Shown piece by piece: positions 33,535 to 41,540 of a stretch of 64,000 nt of DNA (its first letter is position 1; each line of letters starts with the position of its first letter). A program made the translations under genes and the position numbers. Source of the DNA: Brevibacillus fluminis. Lineage in GTDB: Bacteria; Bacillota; Bacilli; Brevibacillales; Brevibacillaceae. The stretch lies in the NCBI RefSeq assembly GCF_003710825.1, contig NZ_RHHQ01000015.1:1-64000 (forward strand), written 5' to 3'. A model generated the notes under the pieces. The model ran no database searches. It had not been told where the DNA came from and saw only the letters and a list, made by a program, of their open reading frames with translations.

Positions 33535-33563
33535 TTTACAAGTTCTTCATATCCTCCTATAAT
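33535..33563 (+). promoter_or_regulatory. Promoter of the lipoprotein/di-heme operon
   Basis: TTTACA (33535-33540), 17-nt spacer, perfect TATAAT (33558-33563). Confidence 0.75.
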
Positions 33564-33598
33564 GATAAGTGTTCTCATTGAAAATGCTTATCAATATC
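33558..33598. promoter_or_regulatory. Two adjacent Fur-box-like sequences
   Basis: TATAATGATAAGTGTTCTC (33558-33576) matches the 19-bp Fur consensus at 14 positions, and GAAAATGCTTATCAATATC (33580-33598) at 15, counted by hand. The pair also forms a TGATAAG/CTTATCA dyad. The first box covers the -10, so a bound iron-loaded Fur would block transcription. A PerR or Zur site would look similar. Confidence 0.65.
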
Positions 33599-33636
33599 GA
33601 CTGGATATATTCAACAAATAGTAGGGGGAAATTCAC

Positions 33637-35739
33637 GTGTTTGCAAATAAATATGTTTTGACAATCATGGCGACGCTGACAGCAACGTCGATGCTAGCTG
33701 GTTGTACGACGAAATCGACCGCAGCCCCAGATACAGCTCCAGCAGCCAACGCGACAGCAGCAGCCGGGAAGGTGAAGGTCGAGAAGAAAAATTATCAGTT
33801 CGACACGGCAGCTAACATGTTTGCCTATGCCGAATTCGAATTATCCGGGGAGCCGCTCGCAGAATCGCTCGGTCTTGATCTCGATTTGCTGGACCCGGGA
33901 AAAGTTGATTCGCCTACTAAATTTGACTATGCCGCAGGAATTGAATCCTATGAATATTCCGAGGAAGCCATGTATGAGGTTCTGGAGAAATCCGGCATGG
34001 GTATCCACCTTGTAAATGGCCCGATCAACAAAAAGCGGGCTAACAGCGGCGATCCACGCGTTGCGCTTGCTCAACGCTACATGGAGCTGGCTGAGGTGAC
34101 GGGCAACAAACCGGAAGACATTTTCCAAAACATGTTCCCGACCGCGATCGAATACGCCAGCGGCGATCCGCACTATATTAAGCAGGTTGATATCAGCAAA
34201 TTTGCCGACGGCGAGAACGGACGCTATATTCCGAAATACCAAGTTGATTTCAACAGCTTGCGCTGGGATCGCAGCAAAATGAACAAAACACTGACGCCGG
34301 CAGCGCTTGGCGGAACGTATTTGAAGCAGTCGCTTTGGCTGGGTGACTTCATGGGCGGCGTACATACCGTTGATAAAGACGAAGAGCAGGAGGGCACATC
34401 GCCTGACCAGGACAAAGATCCGAACATCCGCTTGGGTGTAAGCTCCAAAGATGGCTTGCAAGGCGTTTTCTTGACAGAGGGAGTTTGGAACAAGCTGGCT
34501 TTCATGAATGACAAGCTGTTCCTCTCTTCAAAAGATGGCAAATTGGGTGCAAAACCAACCGCAGCTTACAATCCGGCAAACGGCCTGGTTTACATGCCAC
34601 ATGAAGTGACGGTGGAAGAAAACGGCGCCGCCGCATTCCCAGATGTGAAAGATTTGAAAATCACGGACAAGCGCAGTCTGCTGCGTGATCAATGGATGAT
34701 GATGTGGGCGACTTCCGAGTTCTATGGCACGACGGACCAACGACCAGCCAACCCGAACAAAAACCCGGCATTCTTGGCCTTGTTCGATGGAAAACCGTTC
34801 CCATCGGCACCGAAAGAAAACCTGGATGCAGACCCGAAAAACGATGTGGAATCGGATGATCCTTACACGTTGAACCGCAACCTGCTGATGACGTTGTTTG
34901 CCAATATGGAAGCGATGCACTGGAACAAAGCCGAGAAAACGCTCGTGCAAGAAAACGCCGGCGACCTAAACGGCCAGGGCACACATGTCGATACGTTTGA
35001 TACTGGCTACGCGATGGAATCATTGCGCCTGTTCGTTCGTGCCGTAGATGGCTTGCCACTCGGCTATGCAAGCGGTGAGGCTGCAAAAGGATTGGAAACA
35101 GCAGAAGGCAAACGCGCGAAAGAAATGATTGGGGCGCAGGCTGACTTTATCGTAAACAAACTGTTGGACAGCAAAGACGGCCTTGTTGCGAATGGATACA
35201 CCATTGGCAAAGGCGTCGACACAGGTGCGAAAACATTGCAAGCGCAGCTGGGCGCGATTCGTGGTTTGACCGCAGCGTTCTTGGCAACCGACGATGCGAA
35301 ATATCGCGATGCCGCACGCGAGCTGTTTGATAAAACCGAAAAAGCGTTTTGGGATGAGCAAGCGACGGCATACCGGACGGCAATCGGGCAAGACAACAAT
35401 TATGAGTATGATCCGTACCTCGCAGGAGCGATCTCGGCTGTTCAGCGTCTGGGTATGCTGAACCTGGTCAATACCGATTCGGACAAAGTGAAATACGATT
35501 CGCTCGAATTGAGCCATCTTACCGATCTGTATACGCGTTATTTCCGCAATGTGATCAATGGACCGACGCTTGAGGAAGGGATGCAAACGAGCGAATTCTG
35601 GGATACAGGCGACTACTATCTGGACAAAGGAAAAAACAACGGCAATACGGATAACGATACCGTGCCGCAAATCCAGGTAGCGCATGGACAATACGGCGTA
35701 GCGCCGGTTCTCGTACCTGTAACCATAACAAAGCAATAA
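33637..35739 (+). CDS. Large surface lipoprotein of unknown function
   Basis: A 700-residue lipoprotein with lipobox LAGC (Cys 23) and an Ala/Thr-rich spacer. The first half is Asp/Lys-rich without known motifs. The second half (about 340-690) is helical, with repeated Ala-rich helices (TLQAQLGAIRGLTAAFLATDDAKYRDAARELFDKTEKAFW), suggesting an alpha/alpha toroid. No family is recognised, and the imelysin iron-binding motif was not found. GTG 33637 follows AGGGGGAA. It lies behind a Fur-box-covered promoter and 31 nt before a di-heme lipoprotein, so it is probably its partner or substrate at the membrane surface (inference). Confidence 0.75.
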   Translation: MFANKYVLTIMATLTATSMLAGCTTKSTAAPDTAPAANATAAAGKVKVEKKNYQFDTAANMFAYAEFELSGEPLAESLGLDLDLLDPGKVDSPTKFDYAAGIESYEYSEEAMYEVLEKSGMGIHLVNGPINKKRANSGDPRVALAQRYMELAEVTGNKPEDIFQNMFPTAIEYASGDPHYIKQVDISKFADGENGRYIPKYQVDFNSLRWDRSKMNKTLTPAALGGTYLKQSLWLGDFMGGVHTVDKDEEQEGTSPDQDKDPNIRLGVSSKDGLQGVFLTEGVWNKLAFMNDKLFLSSKDGKLGAKPTAAYNPANGLVYMPHEVTVEENGAAAFPDVKDLKITDKRSLLRDQWMMMWATSEFYGTTDQRPANPNKNPAFLALFDGKPFPSAPKENLDADPKNDVESDDPYTLNRNLLMTLFANMEAMHWNKAEKTLVQENAGDLNGQGTHVDTFDTGYAMESLRLFVRAVDGLPLGYASGEAAKGLETAEGKRAKEMIGAQADFIVNKLLDSKDGLVANGYTIGKGVDTGAKTLQAQLGAIRGLTAAFLATDDAKYRDAARELFDKTEKAFWDEQATAYRTAIGQDNNYEYDPYLAGAISAVQRLGMLNLVNTDSDKVKYDSLELSHLTDLYTRYFRNVINGPTLEEGMQTSEFWDTGDYYLDKGKNNGNTDNDTVPQIQVAHGQYGVAPVLVPVTITKQ

Positions 35740-35770
35740 GGCAACGTGTAAAGCAGGGGAGAGGAATTCC

Positions 35771-37774
35771 ATGAAAAAACCATATCGCCATGGAAAGAAA
35801 CTGGCAGGGCTGGCAATCGGGCTGATTGTTGCAGCCCTCTCTGCTTGTGGATACGAATCCGCAATCGGAGCCAAGTCAGTGGTGAGGACGAATGCGGTGG
35901 AGAGCCGCTCGATCGTCATGAAGCAGGATGGAAGCGCGCTGATCACGGCCAACATTGATGTTCCGACCATCAGCATCGTCGATCCGAAGACGAAAAAAGT
36001 AACGTCAGAGATTCCCGTCGGCAGCGAACCGCGCAATGTAGCGCTGTCGCCGGATGAGAAAACCGCTTACGTTACGGCCCTGAGAGAAAACGAAGTGTAT
36101 GTTGTCGATCTGGAAAAGCAGAAAACGGTCGGCAAAATCAGTGTCAAAGAGGAGCCGTTCGCGGTTCTATCAAGCCAAGACGGAAGCAAGCTGTTTGTGA
36201 CAGCGTACCGCAGCAATGCCGTAGATGTGATCGACCCCGCCAGCTACAAATTGATCAAACAGATTAAGGTTGAGAATGAGCCACGCGGCCTCGCGCTAAC
36301 CGCAGATGGAAAAGAGCTGTTTGTCAGCCATTTTGTCCATGGGGAAGTATCCGTCATCGACACGGATTCGCTTGCGGTCAAAAAGGTGATCCCATTGACG
36401 GAAACACCGGCACCAGCGTCACATGACGGCAAGGTCAGCCAAGGGCTGCCAGGCATGGTGGAAAATATGACGATCTCGCCGGATGGCAAACAGCTGTGGC
36501 TGCCGCACATCTTAACAAACGTCAACGTGCCGATTCAGTTTGAGTCCACGATCTTCCCGGTTGTCTCGATTATCGACATTCCGAAGCTGGAAGAACTGAA
36601 AAACGAACGGAAGCACTTGTTCAAACAGATGAACATTGTGAACGTGAAAAACCAGCCTGAAGTATTTTCCAATCCATCCGATATTGGGTTCCTGCCAGAT
36701 GGCAGCAAAGCATTCGTTTTGATGGGTGGCAGTGAAGATTTGGTCACGATCGACTTGAAGCGTGGCGGAAAGGCAACCCAGCTGCTTCGCCGCATCCCGG
36801 GTGATAACCCGCGGGGCCTGAGCTTGACCCAAGATGGCAAGACATTGTACGTACACAACGCGATGAGCCATGATTTGGCAACGATCGAAACGGGCGGAAG
36901 CGATGCGTATAAAAAAGCCAAAGTGGTCGGTAGCAACCTGAAGCTTATCGCAAAAGATCCGTTGCCACCGGATGTGCGAGCAGGGAAGGTGATGTTTTAC
37001 TCCGCCAACAGCGACAAATTCGCCACCGATATAACGGGGAAAAACTGGATGAGCTGCGCCTCCTGTCACTTTGACGGTGAAATCAACGGCATCACGATGA
37101 AAACGCCAAAAGGACCTCGCAATACGCCGAGCAACGTGCTGACAACCAAGACGGGCTTGTTCACGTGGGACGGCAGTCGCGACGAGTTCGAGGATTATTT
37201 ACTCACGGTGCAAAATGAGATGGGCGGGATGCTTGCATACGATCCGGCAAAGCCATTGCCTGCTGACGTGAAGAAAATGTACGCACAAATTTTTACCTAT
37301 CTGGATCAGCCAGACTCATATCCGGTACCGAAAAGCCCGTACCGGAATCCAGAAGGTAGCCTGACAGCGTCTGCACAGCTGGGGCAGGAACTGTTCCAAG
37401 GTAAGGCGGGATGCATCACATGCCATGCCGGCGTCAACTTTACGGATAGCGACCAGGCGGTCAATGCCCAAGGTAAGCTGACGACGGACAACATGACCAA
37501 GCTGCATGATGTCGGAACCGCGACAGCCATCGACATCGGCTCTCCGGATGGAGACCCGCGCGGCGCCCATAAAAATGGTCGTCCGGCCAATTTGTATGAT
37601 ACGCCGACATTGCGCGGCGTCTGGGCAACAGCGCCTTACCTGCATGACGGCAGCGCCAAAACGATCCGCGATGTTTTGGTCGCCCGCAATGCGCAAAACA
37701 AGCATGGCAATGTCAAAGGCTTGACTGACAAAGAAATCGATGCGCTCGCAGATTACGTGCTATCGATTGAATAG
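35771..37774 (+). CDS. Lipoprotein: YVTN beta-propeller fused to a MauG-like di-heme domain
   Basis: A 667-residue lipoprotein (lipobox LSAC, Cys 26). Residues about 35-390 form a YVTN-type beta-propeller with recurring segments such as PRNVALSPDEKTAYVT and PRGLALTADGKELFVS. The C-terminal part (about 400-667) is a MauG/cytochrome c peroxidase-type domain with two c-heme motifs, CASCH (429-433) and CITCH (548-552), plus FTWDGSRDEF and TPTLRGVWATAPYLHDGS typical of that family. Known relatives reduce peroxide or oxidise Trp/Tyr in a partner protein. It acts outside the membrane and needs cytochrome c maturation. Ribosome site AGGGGAGAGG. Confidence 0.85.
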   Translation: MKKPYRHGKKLAGLAIGLIVAALSACGYESAIGAKSVVRTNAVESRSIVMKQDGSALITANIDVPTISIVDPKTKKVTSEIPVGSEPRNVALSPDEKTAYVTALRENEVYVVDLEKQKTVGKISVKEEPFAVLSSQDGSKLFVTAYRSNAVDVIDPASYKLIKQIKVENEPRGLALTADGKELFVSHFVHGEVSVIDTDSLAVKKVIPLTETPAPASHDGKVSQGLPGMVENMTISPDGKQLWLPHILTNVNVPIQFESTIFPVVSIIDIPKLEELKNERKHLFKQMNIVNVKNQPEVFSNPSDIGFLPDGSKAFVLMGGSEDLVTIDLKRGGKATQLLRRIPGDNPRGLSLTQDGKTLYVHNAMSHDLATIETGGSDAYKKAKVVGSNLKLIAKDPLPPDVRAGKVMFYSANSDKFATDITGKNWMSCASCHFDGEINGITMKTPKGPRNTPSNVLTTKTGLFTWDGSRDEFEDYLLTVQNEMGGMLAYDPAKPLPADVKKMYAQIFTYLDQPDSYPVPKSPYRNPEGSLTASAQLGQELFQGKAGCITCHAGVNFTDSDQAVNAQGKLTTDNMTKLHDVGTATAIDIGSPDGDPRGAHKNGRPANLYDTPTLRGVWATAPYLHDGSAKTIRDVLVARNAQNKHGNVKGLTDKEIDALADYVLSIE

Positions 37775-37781
37775 ATGGGAT

Positions 37782-37818
37782 AAAGGCAGCCTTCAATTAG
37801 CGAGAGGCTGCCTTTATT
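37782..37818 (+). terminator. Terminator of the lipoprotein operon
   Basis: AAAGGCAGCCT (37782-37792) pairs with AGGCTGCCTTT (37805-37815). Confidence 0.75.
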
Positions 37819-37821
37819 GCA

Positions 37822-37861
37822 AAAAAAGACGCCTGGATATTGGATCCAGAACGTCTTTTTT
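37822..37861. terminator. Second terminator, mainly for the MsmX-like gene
   Basis: AAAAAAGACG (37822-37831) pairs with CGTCTTTTTT (37852-37861), with an inner CTGGAT/ATCCAG stem. Its symmetric A and T runs work in both directions. Confidence 0.75.
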
Positions 37862-37878
37862 GACGTTTACCGTCTTTT

Positions 37879-38994
37879 TTAGAAGAGCGACTTCTCGGTT
37901 TCTTTATCAAATACATGGCACTTAGCCAAATCCATCGCGAGTGACACTTTCATCTTTGGCTTCAATCCTTCGCGGGCATCGACACGGGCAGTCATCTGAA
38001 CGCCGCCGATATTAGTGAAGTAAACGTACAGCTCGGAGCCAAGGTTCTCTACGACATCCACTTCCGCCTCGAATTTGCTCTTGAACGGGTTCGCCTCGAT
38101 AAACTGGTTGTCGCTGTACAAATCTTCCGGACGAATGCCGAAGACGACATCTTTGCCGATGTAGCCGAGGCCGCGCAGCGTTTTCGCCTTGTCTTCCGGC
38201 AGCTGCAGCTGCAAGCCTGTCGTTGCGAAAAAGACGCTGCCGCCTTCTTCCTTCAACTTGCCCTCCAGGAAATTCATCGAGGGCGAGCCGATGAAGCCCG
38301 CAACGAATTTATTCGCTGGGAGGTTGTAGATTTCAGTTGGCGTTCCTACCTGCTGGATGTGGCCGTCCTTCATAACGACGATCCGATCGCCCATGGTCAT
38401 TGCTTCCGTTTGGTCATGGGTTACATAGATGATGGTCGTTTCCAGACGCTGATGCAGCTTGGAAATCTCCGTGCGCATCTGCACGCGCAGCTTGGCGTCG
38501 AGGTTGGATAACGGTTCGTCCATCAGGAATACTTGCGGCTCACGAACAATTGCACGTCCGAGTGCCACGCGTTGTCGTTGACCGCCTGAGAGCGCTTTCG
38601 GTTTACGATCGAGCAGGTGGCTAATATCGAGGATGCGCGCAGCTTCTTGGATGCGCTTGTCGATTTCCGCTTTGGAAAACTTGCGCAGCTTCAGCCCGAA
38701 TGCCATATTTTCATATACGTTCATGTGCGGATAGAGTGCATAGCTTTGGAACACCATCGCGATATCGCGATCTTTCGGAGCCACATCGTTTACACGGCGG
38801 TCGCCGATGAGCAGGTCGCCGTCAGAAATTTCCTCAAGCCCCGCGATCATGCGCAGTGTCGTCGATTTACCGCAGCCGGATGGGCCGACGAGCACAAGAA
38901 ACTCACGGTCATTGATATCCAGGTTGAAATCGTGAACAGCCGTCATATTATTCGTATAGCGTTTGTACACATTGTTTAACGTTACGCGAGCCAT
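37879..38994 (-). CDS. Sugar ABC transporter ATPase, MsmX/UgpC type
   Basis: A 371-residue ATPase with Walker [10 protein letters not shown] (near 38), Q-loop FQSYALYPH, signature LSGGQRQR (near 134), Walker [13 protein letters not shown] and H-loop THDQTEA. A C-terminal MalK-type regulatory OB domain (about 240-371) follows. No permease or sugar-binding gene is nearby, so it is probably a shared ATPase serving several sugar importers, as MsmX does in B. subtilis. GAGGAGG precedes the start at 38994. Repeat copy D and a PucR-type regulator gene lie directly upstream. Confidence 0.9.
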   Translation of the reverse strand: MARVTLNNVYKRYTNNMTAVHDFNLDINDREFLVLVGPSGCGKSTTLRMIAGLEEISDGDLLIGDRRVNDVAPKDRDIAMVFQSYALYPHMNVYENMAFGLKLRKFSKAEIDKRIQEAARILDISHLLDRKPKALSGGQRQRVALGRAIVREPQVFLMDEPLSNLDAKLRVQMRTEISKLHQRLETTIIYVTHDQTEAMTMGDRIVVMKDGHIQQVGTPTEIYNLPANKFVAGFIGSPSMNFLEGKLKEEGGSVFFATTGLQLQLPEDKAKTLRGLGYIGKDVVFGIRPEDLYSDNQFIEANPFKSKFEAEVDVVENLGSELYVYFTNIGGVQMTARVDAREGLKPKMKVSLAMDLAKCHVFDKETEKSLF

Positions 38995-39028
38995 CGAACT
39001 TCCTCCTCGAATAGTCAGTCATTTCTTA

Positions 39029-39112
39029 TACAGATAAGAATTTATAAAATTCTTATCCAGTATAAGTGCAACCGCGGCACCGCCAAAAGCTTGGCGTAGC
39101 CAGGTTTTCTAA
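39029..39112 (+). repeat. Dispersed intergenic repeat, copy D (short form)
   Basis: An 84-bp module-1 copy, nearly identical to copy B: TACAGATAAG start, AT-rich dyad, GTGCAACCGCGGC, the CCAAAAGCTTGG dyad and TTTTCTAA end. It lies in the 5' leader region of the MsmX-like gene, in the opposite orientation to that gene. Confidence 0.85.
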
Positions 39113-39213
39113 CTCGTCACGCTTGTTTCAATACTCACATTGTAAACAGGGGACGGACTGAAATCGATTAGGCACGATGCACAAAAATATTCGGTCATTT
39201 TGTACAGCGCCGG

Positions 39214-40242
39214 TTAGGCTTGCTGAAAAAGGACAGCGAGGCGCAAAAGCAAGGCATCGGAGAACAGCCGCGGGTCAAGTCCTGTTTGTTCCTTGATCTT
39301 GTCCAACCGATACAACAAAGTATTACGATGCAAAAATAGGCTCCGTGCTGCCTCGCTGATGTTCAGATTGTTTGTAAATAGCGCGTCGAGTGTTTCGCTT
39401 TGCTCGCTGCTGAGCGACTGTGGAAAGCGTTCGGAAAATGCGCGCTGAAAGCTGCCTGACAGTGAGACAGGAAGGGATCCGAACCATTTTTCCAGCGAAA
39501 ATTGCCATGCTCCGGCAACCAGCACGCGCGGACGGAAACGGGCCAAGGCGGAGGCAAGCGCGGTCAACCCCTTCGCATGTTCGGCGAGCTCGTGGACTCG
39601 GTTCAGCGGAGAATTCACGATGACCCGCATTTCCTCCAGCGCTTCGACGGCGAACAGCTCGTGAATGCCTGCCGCCCACTCCAGAAGCGCTTGCTCAGTC
39701 TCTTGAGCTGATCGATCCAAGTCGATGTCGGGAAAAAGGGAAAACGGCACCAATAGGAACAAATCTCGCTCGCTTACGGGCAAATATAGGCATTGCTGCT
39801 GCTTGGGATCACTGAAAAACGATGCGAGTAGCGGGAGAATGCCTGTCCAATCCGCCTGTGGTTCACTTGTTCGCTGGAGCAGAAACAACGCCCGGCGCTC
39901 TTTCCAAGCAAGCCGGCTTTCCAGCTTGGGGGGCAAAGGGAGCGGTTCCTCTTGACTGGCAATGAGCCAATTCGTTAACTGGAGTGCAAGCGATGGTTCT
40001 TCGAGCGGCGCACTTACGAGCAAAGAAAGTAGCGCACGTGCGGAAGCAGACCATTCTGCTGTGTATATGCCAACATAAATGACCTGATCCCGTTCGACCT
40101 GCCAGCGAAGCACCTCGCCGCCCTTCTCTTCAAACTGCTGGCGAACGGCTGGCCAGCTGGTCTGCGCGACCTGCTCCACGTCGATCCGGCTGCCTGTCGC
40201 AGTACGTATGCGCGCCGTTTCTTCTCTCCAAATGTCGTACAT
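39214..40242 (-). CDS. PucR C-terminal HTH regulator (CdaR-like)
   Basis: A 342-residue regulator whose C-terminus holds the PucR-type helix-turn-helix (LNISEAARSLFLHRNTLLYRLDKIKEQTGLDPR). The N-terminal two thirds have no recognised sensor domain; a GGDEF-like CdaR fold in the middle is possible. AAAGGTGA precedes the start at 40242. It is upstream of, and on the same strand as, the MsmX-like ATPase (219 nt apart), so it may regulate it or sugar use generally (inference). Confidence 0.78.
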   Translation of the reverse strand: MYDIWREETARIRTATGSRIDVEQVAQTSWPAVRQQFEEKGGEVLRWQVERDQVIYVGIYTAEWSASARALLSLLVSAPLEEPSLALQLTNWLIASQEEPLPLPPKLESRLAWKERRALFLLQRTSEPQADWTGILPLLASFFSDPKQQQCLYLPVSERDLFLLVPFSLFPDIDLDRSAQETEQALLEWAAGIHELFAVEALEEMRVIVNSPLNRVHELAEHAKGLTALASALARFRPRVLVAGAWQFSLEKWFGSLPVSLSGSFQRAFSERFPQSLSSEQSETLDALFTNNLNISEAARSLFLHRNTLLYRLDKIKEQTGLDPRLFSDALLLRLAVLFQQA

Positions 40243-40314
40243 CGCGATTCACCTTTTCTTAAATAGACTCTTCGTACCAGTATAGCGCACTTGGCAAAAA
40301 GAGGGGAAACGAGA

Positions 40315-41136
40315 CTAGGCTAAGTTATGAATCGTCATCTCAGGACGCGAGCGCAGGCGAATGTTCAGCCCTGTTTGACCCAGCCCTTCACTGATATAGA
40401 AAGGTCGGTCATCGTGGTAGTGCAGCCCTTGTACGATATTCATGCGCGGCAGCTTGCCCATTTTGACAAGATGGAACGGTTTTGGCCAATGGATTTGTCC
40501 GCCGTGAAAATGGCCGGCAAGCAAGTAATCGTAGTGGTACTCTTTCATGCAGAGCACAACGTTCGGGTCATGTGTCAGCACGAGGCGAATTCCGTCGTCG
40601 GTAACGGTTGCGAATGTTTGGGCAAGATCGCTTCGGCGCGTAGCGTAGTCGTCAATACCGATGATGTGCAGCTTACCGAGCGCAGAATCCACCGTATGCG
40701 TTTCATTGCAAAGCACGCGGCAGCCGATCTGTTCCAGCTCCGCCCGCAGGTATGCCAGCTTGTCGGCTGACAGCACATAATCGTGGTTGCCGAAAACGAC
40801 GTAGATGCCGAGTTTCGGTGCAAGCTTCCACAGCGTCTCGATATAACGCACGGCATGCGGGATGCTGCGCTTGCGATCGAGCAGGTCGCCAGTGATCGCG
40901 ATGAGATCGAATGCTTCGCCTTGATTGGTCTTCACGATTTGTTCCGCTGTGATCGACAAGTTTTCCATATGCAAATCGGACAGATGGAGAATGCGCAATG
41001 CGCCATTGTCCGGCTTATTATTTGGTTCGTTCGTGTTTACTTTCACTTCAATTTCATTGGTCGTAAGCAAGAAGGTGTTCCGGTGCGCTTTGACGAAAGT
41101 AATGATGACAATGATTGCAAGGAAGTACCAAAGCAT
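40315..41136 (-). CDS. Metallophosphoesterase, membrane-anchored (YkuE/YkoQ-like)
   Basis: A 273-residue protein with an N-terminal transmembrane helix (about 2-18) and a calcineurin-like domain: HLSDLHMEN (DxH), TGDLLD, FGNHDYV (GNHD), LTHDP and AGHFHGGQ (GHxH), giving the full two-metal site. Relatives hydrolyse phosphoesters at the membrane; some act on UDP-diacylglucosamine-like or phospholipid substrates. AGGAGAGGTGA precedes the start at 41136, which is chosen over an in-frame Met at 41214. Confidence 0.85.
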   Translation of the reverse strand: MLWYFLAIIVIITFVKAHRNTFLLTTNEIEVKVNTNEPNNKPDNGALRILHLSDLHMENLSITAEQIVKTNQGEAFDLIAITGDLLDRKRSIPHAVRYIETLWKLAPKLGIYVVFGNHDYVLSADKLAYLRAELEQIGCRVLCNETHTVDSALGKLHIIGIDDYATRRSDLAQTFATVTDDGIRLVLTHDPNVVLCMKEYHYDYLLAGHFHGGQIHWPKPFHLVKMGKLPRMNIVQGLHYHDDRPFYISEGLGQTGLNIRLRSRPEMTIHNLA

Positions 41137-41276
41137 AGCCTGATCACCTCTCCTTTTTTGTTTACTCCAGTTGAATACCATCAATATTATACTAAGCCAG
41201 TGTCGCAAAGGCATTAGGAGTTACTGGGAGGAATTACGATTCGCTTGACCGAATAAAGTTGCATTAGGCTTTTTCT

Positions 41277-41512
41277 TACAGTTAAGAATTTATAAAAATT
41301 CTTATCCAGTATAAGTGCAACCGCATCTCCGCCAAAAAGCATGGCGCAGCCAGGTTTTCTAATCGTATAAGAATTTATAAGTGCTCGCGCTTATAAATTC
41401 TGGAGCGGAAGACGGAGTGCCTCAGCGTCGCTTCGAGCATAGGCGTCGGTAAAAACTTCCATAGATCGAAGGACCTGCATCTCGAAAGGGCTTCTGAAAG
41501 AAGTTTTTCTTA
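41277..41512 (+). repeat. Dispersed intergenic repeat, copy E (long form)
   Basis: A 236-bp copy with modules 1 and 2 like copy A, including the perfect 12-bp inverted repeat AGAATTTATAAG/CTTATAAATTCT and the terminal AAGTTTTTCTTA. Relative to copy A it carries about 39 extra bases (41412-41450) inside the GGAGCGGAAG..AAAACTTCCA stem. It ends 28 nt before an acetyl-CoA synthetase gene and may form part of its leader. Confidence 0.85.
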
Positions 41513-41540
41513 TTACGAGCAAAGTTTCGGGGGTGGCCTG

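Noticed and set aside
35020-36036. Antisense frame spanning the junction of the two lipoprotein genes
   Set aside because: It covers the intergenic ribosome site and lipobox region of a clearly real operon; the product has no recognisable domain.
5425-41512. CRISPR array or insertion sequence as explanation of the dispersed repeats
   Set aside because: Copies are far apart, differ in length, have no spacers and encode no transposase; they are better described as noncoding dispersed elements.
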